Shown piece by piece: positions 7,871-16,585 of a DNA stretch of 64,000 nucleotides (positions are counted from its first letter, which is position 1; each line of letters begins with the position of its first letter). Under the pieces are notes generated by a model, which saw nothing but the letters and a program-made list of their open reading frames with translations, was not told the origin of the DNA and searched no databases. Source of the stretch: Cohnella sp. GbtcB17 (lineage in GTDB: Bacteria > Bacillota > Bacilli > Paenibacillales > Paenibacillaceae); NCBI RefSeq assembly GCF_019091135.1, contig NZ_JAGXJW010000032.1, forward strand, positions 29,558 to 93,557, read 5' to 3'. Made by a program: the position numbers and the translations under genes.

Positions 7871-8734
7871 TCAATTTCGGCCGCGCATCGCCCGCCGCGT
7901 CGCCGCCTCGACCAATCGCCAGGGCAGCAGCCTGACGGCGAGCGGCAGCAGGCGCGCGCCCCGGCCGATCGGGTAGCGCAGCCGCGAGAGGCGACGCTTG
8001 TCGGCCAGACGCCCCACAAGCTCCGCGACCTCGCGCGGATCGGGCGCCGTGTCGGCCGTGCGCCGGGCCATGCGGAGCACGGCCTGCAGCGCGCCGGCAT
8101 AGGGCGAGTCCGGCTGCGCATGAATGTCCGCGAAGCCCTTCGCCCAGATCGCCGTGCGATAAGCGCCGGGTTCGACGAGGGCGACGCGGATGCCAAAGGG
8201 CGCAACCTCATGGCGGAGGCTCTCGCTAAAGCCTTCGACCGCAAACTTGGACGCGGCATAGGCGCCGAACCCCGGGATCCCCCACAGGCCGCTCACGCTG
8301 CTCATTTGGATAATCGTGCCGCCGCCCTTCGCCCGCATCGCCGGCAGGACGGCGCGCGTCATCGCCACCAGGCCGAGGAAGTTCGTCTCCGTCTGCGCCC
8401 GCCACGCCGCCATCGGCACCTCCTCGACGAAGCCGCCGACCGCCATGCCCGCATTGTTCACCAGCACGTCGATTCGTCCGTAACTCCGCAGCATGTCCGA
8501 CACAGCCGCTTCAATCGTTGCCGCATCGGTCACGTCAAGCTGGGCTACCTCGATACGCCCGGCAGCGCCGACGCGCTCCGCCTCCTGCATGAGCGCCACC
8601 TGCTTCCGCGGATCCCGCATCGCGGCGACGACCCGGTAGCCGCGCTTGGCCAGCTCGACCGCGATGCGCAGGCCGAAGCCGCTCGAAGCGCCCGTAACCA
8701 GCGCCGTTTTCTCAACCTTCCCAAGCGTCGTCAT
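7871..8734 (-). CDS. Short-chain dehydrogenase/reductase (classical SDR)
   Basis: A 287-residue classical SDR. GASSGFG (cofactor-binding TGxxxGxG type) lies near residue 16, NNAG near residue 92, and the catalytic Ser plus YAASK (Tyr-xxx-Lys) near residues 144-163. An Arg in AAMRDP suggests NADP(H). The C-terminal extension is Arg-rich. ATG 8734 follows ggagg by 8 nt. The gene begins only 21 bp after the last gene of the KAS III operon and in the same direction, so it is probably its final cistron, perhaps reducing or oxidising a pathway intermediate. Housekeeping SDRs of this type are common, so membership of the pathway is an inference. Confidence 0.85.
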   Translation of the reverse strand: MTTLGKVEKTALVTGASSGFGLRIAVELAKRGYRVVAAMRDPRKQVALMQEAERVGAAGRIEVAQLDVTDAATIEAAVSDMLRSYGRIDVLVNNAGMAVGGFVEEVPMAAWRAQTETNFLGLVAMTRAVLPAMRAKGGGTIIQMSSVSGLWGIPGFGAYAASKFAVEGFSESLRHEVAPFGIRVALVEPGAYRTAIWAKGFADIHAQPDSPYAGALQAVLRMARRTADTAPDPREVAELVGRLADKRRLSRLRYPIGRGARLLPLAVRLLPWRLVEAATRRAMRGRN

Positions 8735-8755
8735 TCCTCGTTCCTCCGGACCCGA

Positions 8756-9916
8756 CTATAGTTTGTATTTTTGCATCAGCGGTACGCCGATCTTCCCGAG
8801 CAGCCCTTCGAGCGCGGACCAGCTGCCTCTTCGCCATGCTGGCAGGTGCCGGTCGTACAGCACCGTGTACTCGATGTCGGCGAACGCGCCTCGATTGCGT
8901 TTGAACTGCGCCGCGCCCGAACTCTCGTGCAGCAGCAGGCTGCGGTCGCGAGCGATGCCGATCAGGAGGGCCGACAGCATCCGGTACAGGCCGTGCTCCT
9001 GCGGTCGCGAGGTGTCGTAGCCGAATAAGGGCGTCGTCATGGCGCCCTCCCGCGCGTAGAACCCGAGTATCGCCTCAAGTCTGCCTGTGGCGACGTCGCG
9101 GTAGCCGTGCAGCTCCAGCGTGCCTTCCGTCAGCGCCCGCTCGTAGAAACGCGCCGTAAACTGCGGATTGTGCAGCGAATATTTGTCCAAATACAGCATC
9201 TTGTACAGCTCCGCGATGCGCGGGAGGTCTGCCGCCACGATATCCGCGGGTCCCACCGCGACGTAGCCGTATCGATCAGCCAGCGCCCGGTCGCGCTTGA
9301 GCAACCAGCGGGCTTTGGCGTTTGCGAATTCGGGATCGTCCGTGCGCAGCAGATAAATCTGCCGGCTGGGCACGAGACGGCATCGCCGCCCGCGAAGCAA
9401 GGACATCTCGCGCGCGTTCAGCGTGGCGTTGAGCGAACGGAAGGCGAGGGCGTGGCCCGGAAACGCGCGAATCAGGCCGTCAAGCGCTGCCGACCATTGT
9501 TCGTCCGACAGTGCGGGGTACAGGTTGGTCGACAGCAGCCAGTTGTTGACGTGCACGACGCGGTTAAATCGCGTTGCCTTCAGCAAGCCGCCGATCCCGG
9601 TCAGCACCGCGGACAAGGCGGCGATGAGCGCGCGGTTGCGGAGCAGCGAGAGCTCTTGCTTGGCGTAGCTCACATAGTGCGTGTAGGGTGAACAGACGTA
9701 GGAGTTGGCGTACTCCGCGTCGTTAACGGTGACGGGCACGGGGATGCCGTCGACGCTCATGACGAGGAGGCGCGTGCGCACGTTGCCAACGAACCCTTCG
9801 CTGCTCTCTTTCATGACGGGGACCAGATAGCTTTTCGCATACCGCCCGTATGCCGTGTCCGGCCAGGGACATGCTTCGATATTCGTGCTGTCGTGAAAAA
9901 CGACCGATACGCTCAC
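8756..9916 (-). CDS. Acyltransferase-like protein (GNAT/FemAB-like), biosynthetic operon
   Basis: A 386-residue protein. The C-terminal half resembles GNAT/FemAB-type acyltransferases: LEAILGFYAREGAMTTPL (a beta-strand pair) and FKRNRGAFADIEYTVLYD, the end pattern of FemAB-like enzymes that use activated aminoacyl or acyl donors. The N-terminal half (WPDTAYGRYAKSYLVPVM) is not recognised. GTG 9916 follows ggaggt and overlaps the stop of the adenylating enzyme upstream (GTGA), indicating translational coupling. The frame is open much further upstream, but that part is in the wrong frame of the preceding gene. It could attach an amino or acyl group to the product; substrate unknown. Confidence 0.65.
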   Translation of the reverse strand: MSVSVVFHDSTNIEACPWPDTAYGRYAKSYLVPVMKESSEGFVGNVRTRLLVMSVDGIPVPVTVNDAEYANSYVCSPYTHYVSYAKQELSLLRNRALIAALSAVLTGIGGLLKATRFNRVVHVNNWLLSTNLYPALSDEQWSAALDGLIRAFPGHALAFRSLNATLNAREMSLLRGRRCRLVPSRQIYLLRTDDPEFANAKARWLLKRDRALADRYGYVAVGPADIVAADLPRIAELYKMLYLDKYSLHNPQFTARFYERALTEGTLELHGYRDVATGRLEAILGFYAREGAMTTPLFGYDTSRPQEHGLYRMLSALLIGIARDRSLLLHESSGAAQFKRNRGAFADIEYTVLYDRHLPAWRRGSWSALEGLLGKIGVPLMQKYKL

Positions 9917-11238
9917 GGTGCGTACCTCCGTTCGACGCGGCGAAGCTTCCGGTCGCCGGGCGTGCGAGCATAGGAGGTAAAAGAGAGCGCGGGGGCGATG
10001 CAGCCAAGGCGTTCGCACAGGGCTTCGACCGCCTGTCGGATCCGGGACTCGGCCGCTTGGCGCAGGTCGTTGTCTCGCAGGTCGAACTCGACCGTCCATC
10101 GATCCGGCGCCGTCTGCACGACCCGATACTGCTCGATGTCGCCAGACGCGCCGATGATCGCCCGGGCCACGAAGTCGGGATAGACGGGGACGGGCGCCGC
10201 GCCATACAGCAAAGCCGAGGCGTAGAAAATGTCGTCGCATCGTCCCTCGATCCGCTCGATGGCGGTAAAGGGCGAGCCGCAGGGGCAGGGCGACGCACGC
10301 TCGACGAGCAGGTCGTTCAGCCGATAGCGGACGATCGGCTGCGTCCGGCGCGAGAAGTCGGTGACGATCGGCACGAACGTACCGGGCTTGCCGGGCACGT
10401 AGTCCTTTTCGATATAGACGAGATCTTCGTTCAGATGCAGCGTGCCGTGCGCGCAGGTGCACCCAAGGAAGCCTTCGGTGCATTGATACACCTGATGCAC
10501 GGTCTGGCCGAAGGCCCGTTCGATCGCGGCGCGGTCCAACGGGTCGAGCACCTCGGCGGCGGCGACGATGCGACGGGGGTGAACGTCGAGGCTGCCCGAG
10601 CGCGCCGCGTCCGCCAGCATGCGCAGCATGGACGGCGGCGCCGCGATCAGGTCCGGCTGTTCCCGGCCGAGCCGTTCGATGTGCGCGTCTAAGGGATCGA
10701 GCAGATCATAAAAGCCGAACGACAACCGCCGGCCTCCGACGGACGCATACAGATTGCTGTTGGCGCGCAGGAAGAAGGCGATCTTGAAGCGGCTGAGCGG
10801 CGACACCGGCAACAGCTTGCCGAGCACCGTGCCGGCCCAGGCCGCCTGCTCTTCGCGGCTGACGAGGAATAGACCGCGGTTGCCGGAGGTGCCCGACGAC
10901 AGGCCGACCGTCATGCCGCGCAGCGCGGGCGTGAAGTTGCGAGAACGCTCTGCCGCCTCCGCGACGGCGAACGCCTCGGCTTTGGCGATGCCGACAGTGT
11001 TCAGTCGGTCGAAGCCGGCCATCATGGCGGTCTTGTCGATCTCGGGAAACGCGCGCCAATCCGCATCGGAGACGCCTTCCCACAGCTCGCGATAGAACGG
11101 CGACTCGCGTCGCACGCGGGCGACGTGACGCAGCACGCGCGCCTCGCGCCAGCTGTCGAATGCCGCGCGATCCCGCCAGCGGCGGGCGCCGCGCCGGGCA
11201 AGCAGGTAGTGGAGGATGAAGCTGGCGGCTTTTTTCAT
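9913..11238 (-). CDS. Adenylate-forming enzyme, PaaK/F390 synthetase-like
   Basis: A 441-residue member of the PaaK/CapK branch of adenylating enzymes. It has the phosphate-binding loop GLSSGTSGNRG, the segment HQVYQCTEGFLGC with the YxxTEG-like acyl-AMP motif, and a hinge region RYRLNDLL, with a Cys cluster (CPCGSPF) typical of this branch. It should activate a carboxylic acid as acyl-AMP and may form a thioester. ATG 11238 overlaps the stop of the upstream MBL gene (ATGA) and follows ggaggt. As part of the KAS III operon it likely activates the starter or the product acid. Confidence 0.85.
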   Translation of the reverse strand: MKKAASFILHYLLARRGARRWRDRAAFDSWREARVLRHVARVRRESPFYRELWEGVSDADWRAFPEIDKTAMMAGFDRLNTVGIAKAEAFAVAEAAERSRNFTPALRGMTVGLSSGTSGNRGLFLVSREEQAAWAGTVLGKLLPVSPLSRFKIAFFLRANSNLYASVGGRRLSFGFYDLLDPLDAHIERLGREQPDLIAAPPSMLRMLADAARSGSLDVHPRRIVAAAEVLDPLDRAAIERAFGQTVHQVYQCTEGFLGCTCAHGTLHLNEDLVYIEKDYVPGKPGTFVPIVTDFSRRTQPIVRYRLNDLLVERASPCPCGSPFTAIERIEGRCDDIFYASALLYGAAPVPVYPDFVARAIIGASGDIEQYRVVQTAPDRWTVEFDLRDNDLRQAAESRIRQAVEALCERLGCIAPALSFTSYARTPGDRKLRRVERRYAP

Positions 11239-12143
11239 CGCATAGGCACCTCCCGTTCGTCGATGGGAAAAAATTCGCGGCAGTGGCTTGGCACGATGAC
11301 GAGCGCCGGGTCCGCGGCTTGCCAGCGCCGCAGCAGCGCGAAGCTGTCGCGATACGCCCGCCGGTCGTCCATGACGATGCCGGCGGCAGGATGCGGCGGG
11401 CGGTTCTCGCGCAGCGCCCGGCTGGACCAAGCGGCGTCGGCGCACAGCAGATAACGCGTCGGGCCGCCAGCGAGAGACAGGGCTGCGGTCTTCGGCGTCG
11501 GCCCGTCAGAAGCATGAAGCAGCAGACCGATCTGGCCCGCGGCATGCCCGGGAAGGCTGACGGCGATCAGGCTGCCGTCGGCCAGTAGGTCCCAGCCGCC
11601 TGTCAGCGGCGAAGACCCCGGTAGCGGCGTCCATGCGGCCCGCTCGATGGGCGTCGCCAGGTCCGCGAAGCCGTCCGGCAGCAGGCCCGGGAGAAATCCC
11701 GCGCGCGTCGACCGCACCGGACCGAGCCGGCGCAGCGGCGCATAGGCGGCTTCGGGATACAGGAACCGCGCGTTCGGGAAATCCCGCGCGCCGCCGATAT
11801 GGTCCGCATGGAAGTGCGACAGGATGACGGTGCCGACCTCTTCCGCGCGGATGCTCAGCCTCGCCAATTGACGCACGGCGGCGTCCTCTTCCCGGTAGCG
11901 GACCGGCGTGAGCCGACGATACAACGAGAAAGGAAGCCGCTGCGTCAGCGCTTCGAAACGGGCGGAATAGCCGGTATCGAACAGGATCCAGCCTTGGGCG
12001 GGATGGCGGATCAGCGCGAACCCGGCCGGATACGCCGCGGTGCGAAGCGAACCGCCCCGGATCGTTACGAACTCGGGGTGCACGCAGTAGCCTGCCGCCA
12101 TCAGCTTCAGCTCGACCGGCACGATGTCTGTGAATGCGCTCAT
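11235..12143 (-). CDS. Metallo-beta-lactamase-fold hydrolase (lactonase-like)
   Basis: A 302-residue MBL-fold protein. The metal motif HFHADH is at residues 110-115; GHAAGQIGLLL carries the third His, LCADAAW the bridging Asp, and VPSHCREF the final His. The N-terminal arrangement (GYCVHPEF, ILFDTGYS) is like N-acyl-homoserine lactonases. It could hydrolyse a lactone or thioester in the pathway, or confer self-protection against a reactive lactone. ATG 12143 follows ggaggg and overlaps the stop of the preceding reductase (ATGA). Confidence 0.88.
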   Translation of the reverse strand: MSAFTDIVPVELKLMAAGYCVHPEFVTIRGGSLRTAAYPAGFALIRHPAQGWILFDTGYSARFEALTQRLPFSLYRRLTPVRYREEDAAVRQLARLSIRAEEVGTVILSHFHADHIGGARDFPNARFLYPEAAYAPLRRLGPVRSTRAGFLPGLLPDGFADLATPIERAAWTPLPGSSPLTGGWDLLADGSLIAVSLPGHAAGQIGLLLHASDGPTPKTAALSLAGGPTRYLLCADAAWSSRALRENRPPHPAAGIVMDDRRAYRDSFALLRRWQAADPALVIVPSHCREFFPIDEREVPMR

Positions 12144-13138
12144 CGGCTCTCCCTCCACCAGGCGGCAAATCGCTGCAGCCCCTCGTCGATGCTCACGCGG
12201 GGCTCGTACCCGAGCGTCCGGCGCGCGGCCGAGATGTCGAGCGTCTGGCTGTACGCGAGCAAGGCGACGGTATAGCGCGTGAAGGGCGGCTCCGCGCCGA
12301 GAAACGGCAGGAGCCGGTAGGCGCGCTCCATCAAAGATCCAGCGGCCAGCGCCGCGCGCAGCGGGACCGCCCGGGTACGAAGCGGCTGCTCCAGCAGCGC
12401 AAACAGGCGTCGCAGCAGGTCGATGAGCGGGACGGGCTCGCCGTTCGAAATGTTAAAAATCTGCCCGGCCGCCGCGGCAGGCGCGAGGCAAGCAGCCTCC
12501 AGCGCGTCTACTACGTTGTCCGCGTAGGTCAGGTCGAGCAGCGCTTGCCCGCCGCCGATCAGCGGGATGCCGCGACGTTCGTTCACCCGCATGAGCCGCG
12601 GGAATAGCGAGCCGTCCTCGGGTCCGAAGATGGCTCTCGGACGCAGGATGACCGCATCCAGCCCCCGGCTTGTCGCGTTCAGCACGATGCGCTCCGCGAT
12701 CAGCTTAGTCGCCGCGTAAGCGTTGACGGGCCGCTGCGGTAGCGCCGCCGTTTCCTTCACGTTCAGCCGATCGCGGTAGTCGAAGTACACGCTCGGCGTG
12801 GATACGTGCACGAGCCTGCGGACGCCGTGGCGAAGGCAGCCGGCGACGACATGCGCGGTGCCGGCGACGTTGGCCTTCTCGAAGTCCCGGTATCGGCCCC
12901 ATGGCGAAGACAGCGCCGCGCAATGGACGACATAGTCCTGGCCCGCGCACGCTTCGGCCATCTCCTCGGGCTGCGTGCCGATATCGATCCGGCGGAAAGC
13001 AATGCCGGCCGCCTCCAACCGCCGGCCGGCTTCGGCGTTGCGTCCGACGCCGGTCACGGTCCAGCCTGCCTCCGCGAGACGCAGCGCAGTCGCCCTTCCT
13101 AGAGAGCCGGTCGCGCCGGTTATTAACGCTCTGGTCAT
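12140..13138 (-). CDS. NAD(P)-dependent extended SDR (epimerase/3-beta-HSD type)
   Basis: A 332-residue extended SDR. GATGSLGRATAL is the Rossmann nucleotide loop at residues 8-19, and STPSVYF followed by YAATK gives the Ser-Tyr-Lys catalytic set. The insertion pattern RPRAIFGPED and LLDLTYADNVVDAL is close to 3-beta-hydroxysteroid dehydrogenase-like reductases, which include OleD of the olefin/beta-lactone pathway. A role reducing a beta-ketoacyl product of the operon's KAS III is therefore plausible. ATG 13138 overlaps the stop of the ATP-grasp gene by 4 bp. Confidence 0.88.
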   Translation of the reverse strand: MTRALITGATGSLGRATALRLAEAGWTVTGVGRNAEAGRRLEAAGIAFRRIDIGTQPEEMAEACAGQDYVVHCAALSSPWGRYRDFEKANVAGTAHVVAGCLRHGVRRLVHVSTPSVYFDYRDRLNVKETAALPQRPVNAYAATKLIAERIVLNATSRGLDAVILRPRAIFGPEDGSLFPRLMRVNERRGIPLIGGGQALLDLTYADNVVDALEAACLAPAAAAGQIFNISNGEPVPLIDLLRRLFALLEQPLRTRAVPLRAALAAGSLMERAYRLLPFLGAEPPFTRYTVALLAYSQTLDISAARRTLGYEPRVSIDEGLQRFAAWWRESR

Positions 13139-14379
13139 CGTTCACCATTCCATTCGATATCGATCGTCGACGCTTCCTGGAGCGTCACGCCTTGCCTTTT
13201 CGCAGTCCGCCGGAGCCAGCCCAGCAGCCGCAGCTGCTCCAACGCCGGGCCGGCGTCCCCGCGCCGGTACACCGCGTCCCTGCTGCCCGCGAAGGCACGC
13301 GCCCACTCGCGTACCCCGCGCTCGCGAAATGCCTGCACGAGCCCGTAGGTCAGCATCGCGGGGGACAGCATGGCGCCTGCACCCGGCACGGGCGTCGCTA
13401 CGGACCCGCTCGCGGCGAGCCGCGCAGGCGAGAGGAGTGCTTCCGCCAGGCCGTCCGCCGGGCCGAACAGATGGATGCCGCTCGTGGCGCGCGGATTGCA
13501 TTCGAGCGGGTAAATCGCGCCGCTTGGCTCCGCCATGAAGTCGAACGCGATCTGTCCCGTGAAGCGCGTATGGCGGACGAACCGCGCGACCCAATCCGCC
13601 AGCGCCGGCTGCGCTTCGGCCGCAAAGTGAATGCTGGCGCCCCGCCCGGCGCGGAAGCGGCTGCGGTACGCGGCGAACGCGACGAGCGTACCGTCGTGCG
13701 CGACGCCGTACGTGCACCATTCCTCGCCGCGCAGCAGCTTCTGCGCGATCCAGGGGCGCGCGGGCGATACGCCGCCGCCGCCGGCTTCGGCCAGCTTGCG
13801 GAGGACCGCTTCCCTGACCGAAGGGGATAAGCGCCCCTCGCGCGGCTCGACCGCGATGACGCGCGACGCGAAGCGCGAATACGCGGGCTTCAGCACGAGC
13901 CCGTGCGCGAACGCGTCGTCCGTCAGCAGCGGCAGCCAGCCGTCGTCCGCCTCAAAGACGACCGTCGGCGGGACGGGAAGTCCGGCCGCCTCGGCTAGCA
14001 GGATAAACGCGCCTTTGTGATGCAGGCGCTCAAGCGCATCCAGCGGCGCGGCGAGCACCTCGCACAGCCCTTCGAACCGGCCCAGTTCCCGCGAGAGATG
14101 GAAAATCTCCTCGCACGTCGGAACGATCGCGTCGATGCGGCATTCGTCCGCGATTCGAGCCAGCGCCGCCGCGAAGCCGGACGGATCGAACGCCGGCGCC
14201 GGCACGATAAAGCTGCGCTCGACCGCGCGCGAAGCCCGGCAGAGATGATAGGGCGCGCTCTCGGCCGCGAACACCGTATGACCGGCCGCCCGGAGCAGCC
14301 GGGCGAGCTCCAGCGCGGTGGGCGCTCTGCCGCCGGTGAGCAGGACGCGCTTGCCGCCGGCCCCCGGCTCAGTAATCAA
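13135..14379 (-). CDS. ATP-grasp ligase
   Basis: A 414-residue ATP-grasp protein. An N-terminal pre-ATP-grasp Rossmann part (VLLTGGRAPTALELARLL) is followed by ATP-binding elements (LVLKPAYSRFASRVI) and the Mg-binding end IAFDFMAEPSG and LECNPRATSGIHLF, in which Glu and Asn coordinate metal. Such enzymes join a carboxylate to an amine, thiol or alcohol through an acyl-phosphate. The start is taken as TTG 14379, 7 nt after ggaggg and overlapping the last codons of the KAS III gene by 11 bp. Substrates are unknown; within the operon it could make an amide bond to an amino acid or amine. Confidence 0.85.
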   Translation of the reverse strand: MITEPGAGGKRVLLTGGRAPTALELARLLRAAGHTVFAAESAPYHLCRASRAVERSFIVPAPAFDPSGFAAALARIADECRIDAIVPTCEEIFHLSRELGRFEGLCEVLAAPLDALERLHHKGAFILLAEAAGLPVPPTVVFEADDGWLPLLTDDAFAHGLVLKPAYSRFASRVIAVEPREGRLSPSVREAVLRKLAEAGGGGVSPARPWIAQKLLRGEEWCTYGVAHDGTLVAFAAYRSRFRAGRGASIHFAAEAQPALADWVARFVRHTRFTGQIAFDFMAEPSGAIYPLECNPRATSGIHLFGPADGLAEALLSPARLAASGSVATPVPGAGAMLSPAMLTYGLVQAFRERGVREWARAFAGSRDAVYRRGDAGPALEQLRLLGWLRRTAKRQGVTLQEASTIDIEWNGER

Positions 14380-15367
14380 GCACGAGCCCTCCGAGCGTCA
14401 GTCCCGCGGCCGTGCCGATCAGGAGCACCCGGTCGCCCCGGACGATGCGGCCCGCGCGGATCGCCTCGTGCAGACCCATCGGGATCGAGGCCGCAATCGT
14501 GTTGCCGTGATCGGGCGTGATATAGACGAGCTGCGACTCCGCGATGCCCAGCTTCTTGCGCAGCAGCCGCACCGCCATTGCGCTGCCCTGATGGGGCACG
14601 ACAGCCTTGAAGTCGGACATGCGCGAGCCGGTCGCGCGCAGCAGGTCGTCCGCGAAGTCGGGCAGCAGCCGCGCGGCCATCTTGAAGATCGCGGGGCCGT
14701 CCATGCGGAACAGGTAATCGTCCGGCTCCGCGGGCAGCGGTCCGCGCGGATGGCGCCGCGAGCCGCCGGCGCGGATCTCCGAAAAGGTGGCGCCGTCCGC
14801 ATACGTCCGGAGGGACGCGCCGACGACGGCGGACCGTTCCCCTTCCCCGGCGGGACCCAGGACGACGGCTGCCGCGCCGTCGCCGAACAGCGCAGCGCTC
14901 TCCTTGTGCCGCCAGTCCAGCCCGAGCGACGCGATCTCGGTCGACACGATGAGTACGCGACGGTAGCGGCCGGCCGCGATCATGCACGACATGACGTCCA
15001 GCGCATTGAGGAAGCTGAGACAGGTCGCGTCGATATCGAAGGCGGGCACGCCGGAGCGCTCCTGGCCCATCGCCTGCTGAATGTAGACGGCGGTGCAAGG
15101 TAGCGCCTGCTCCCGTGTGCCGCTGGCGCATACCAGGCAGTCCATATCGGAAAAACGCAGCCCCGCGTCGTCCAGCGCTGCATAGGCAGCCTTCGCGCCC
15201 ATCCCGGACGCGGTCTCTCCGTCCGCGAAGTATCGGACGGCGACGTCCGTCGTCTTGCGCGTCCACCCGCGGGCGACGCCGAGCCGTTCGTCCATTTCTG
15301 CGTCCGTGACGGGACGGCCGGGCAAGTATTTGCCGCTACCGTATATTTTGACTTTGCGCATCGTCAT
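14369..15367 (-). CDS. 3-oxoacyl-ACP synthase III-like enzyme (KAS III/FabH fold), operon head
   Basis: A 332-residue thiolase-fold enzyme. The catalytic triad is visible: Cys116 (DATCLSF), His259 (VVPHQGSAM) and Asn289 (DHGNTIAAS). Segments GKYLPGRPVT, FGDGAAAVVLG and the C-terminal glycine-rich end fit FabH. Its setting in a specialised operon, and sequence unlike that expected of a housekeeping fabH, point to a Claisen condensation in secondary metabolism (compare OleA). ATG 15367 follows aaaggag by 9 nt. No acyl carrier protein is encoded nearby, so acyl-CoA substrates or a carrier in trans are likely. It is the first gene of a coupled run of six. Confidence 0.88.
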   Translation of the reverse strand: MTMRKVKIYGSGKYLPGRPVTDAEMDERLGVARGWTRKTTDVAVRYFADGETASGMGAKAAYAALDDAGLRFSDMDCLVCASGTREQALPCTAVYIQQAMGQERSGVPAFDIDATCLSFLNALDVMSCMIAAGRYRRVLIVSTEIASLGLDWRHKESAALFGDGAAAVVLGPAGEGERSAVVGASLRTYADGATFSEIRAGGSRRHPRGPLPAEPDDYLFRMDGPAIFKMAARLLPDFADDLLRATGSRMSDFKAVVPHQGSAMAVRLLRKKLGIAESQLVYITPDHGNTIAASIPMGLHEAIRAGRIVRGDRVLLIGTAAGLTLGGLVLDY

Positions 15368-15480
15368 GTCGTGTTGCTCCTTTCGGACTGGCGCTTGCGT
15401 TGTTACGTCCATTGTGCCGGATCGCGCGCGGACCCGGTAGTACTAACTATTCATGGTACCATCGTTTTCGGGGGACAGCG

Positions 15481-16184
15481 CTTAAATTTTGACAAAATTC
15501 TCGACATGCAGCGTATACGCGCCATTCATCGAGTTGACGCGGCAGTACCCGGAGCTCCTACGCGTGCGGATCAGCGCTCAGGACGTCCTTCTGGACGGCG
15601 AAGCTGCCGTCGTGAATCCGGATGACTGATCCTCGAATTCGAACGTCATGGCGCCGATTTAAAATGACGAACGATGCTCGAATCCACGCCGTGGTCGTCA
15701 GGCAGCCGGTCCATTATTTCGTATTCGACGTGCTGCGCGATGACGGCGAGGACGTGCGCTCCCGTTTACCCAACGGAAGTAGCTGCTGGACGACATCCTG
15801 GAGAGTAACACGCAGTACAGCCGCGTCATCCGCGTCGACGGCACCGGCAAAGGGCTCTTCGATCGGATCCAGAAGCGAGGACTCGAGGGAATCGTGGCCA
15901 AGCGGAAAGACAGCGCCTATGGCAGCCGGTATGCGGAGATCGCGACCGCAGGCTATCGGAAGGACCAGTTTGGGTGGATCGCCCATCACGCTGGGCACCC
16001 GGCCGGTATTATCGAACCGGCCGGTCCGGCCGCGCACAAAAAGGCCTTCTACGGCGTCGCGAAAAGATCGTGACCGGAGAAGACTGGAATTTCGTATACG
16101 TGGAGCAAGGCGAAGGTCCGCTTCCGTAACTGGACGAAAGCCGGCATTTTACGGACCACGGAATTCGTGGAATTCATAGTTTAA
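15481..16184 (+). pseudogene. Decayed ATP-dependent DNA ligase
   Basis: Fragments of one bacterial ATP-dependent DNA ligase lie in order but in several frames, broken by stops and frameshifts. They include ELTRQYPELLR and VLLDGEAAVVNPDD (then stop), QPVHYFVFDVLRDDGED, DRIQKRGLEGIVAKRKDS (ligase motif IV), AGYRKDQFGWI, and the C-terminal KVRFRNWTKAGILRTTEF ending at 16184. The order and spacing match LigD-like or stand-alone end-joining ligases of Bacilli. The N-terminal adenylation lysine region is not visible. No intact start or frame remains, so this is a relic, not a gene. Confidence 0.8.
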
Positions 16185-16191
16185 AACGAAA

Positions 16192-16221
16192 AAGCTACCG
16201 TGGGGATCACCCAGGTAGCTT
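16192..16221 (-). terminator. Hairpin terminator
   Basis: Stem aagctacc/ggtagctt around a 14-nt loop, with a T-run on the minus-strand side, 18 bp beyond the stop of the small gene at 16239. Confidence 0.65.
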
Positions 16222-16238
16222 CTTCATATACCGCGCGA

Positions 16239-16466
16239 TTAGAATTCCGCGTAGTTCATCGTTAGGATGCTGTTTGCCTTCATGTATTTGTACATTCTGG
16301 CTAGCTTAAGATCAACCGAACCATTCCGCACCACAGTTTCACCAGTCGGAGAGGGCTGCGACAAGGCTAAATGTGGGACGCCTACGATCCGGAATTTACC
16401 CAATCGAACGTCCAGGGTGATTTCGGTCTCCACGGCTCTCGACTTCCTCTCCATGGTAGCACTCAT
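16239..16466 (-). CDS. Hypothetical protein, 75 residues
   Basis: Not recognised. ATG 16466 has an excellent site (aaggaggttggaacg), which is the main reason to accept it. The product starts MSATMERKSRAVETE, contains LDVRLGKFRIVGVPH (a beta-rich look) and ends ILTMNYAEF. A terminator follows. It is on the same strand as the 202-residue orphan upstream, separated by about 120 bp of AT-richer DNA with a direct repeat of ccgttaatgaccg type. Base composition is lower in GC than neighbouring genes, suggesting acquisition by transfer. Confidence 0.6.
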   Translation of the reverse strand: MSATMERKSRAVETEITLDVRLGKFRIVGVPHLALSQPSPTGETVVRNGSVDLKLARMYKYMKANSILTMNYAEF

Positions 16467-16585
16467 CGTTCCAACCTCCTTATTTTATGATGCATTGTTA
16501 CGTCATTATACAACAGGGCGCTATTTTCCGCTACTGTCCGTTAATGACCGGTCATTAACGCTGTTGTCCGTCGGAGTCCGGTGCG

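Noticed and set aside
8756..10483. 575-residue form of the acyltransferase starting far upstream
   Set aside because: The added part lies antisense-free but out of frame inside the adenylating enzyme gene and reads as Arg-rich nonsense; GTG 9916 has a ribosome site and a GTGA overlap.
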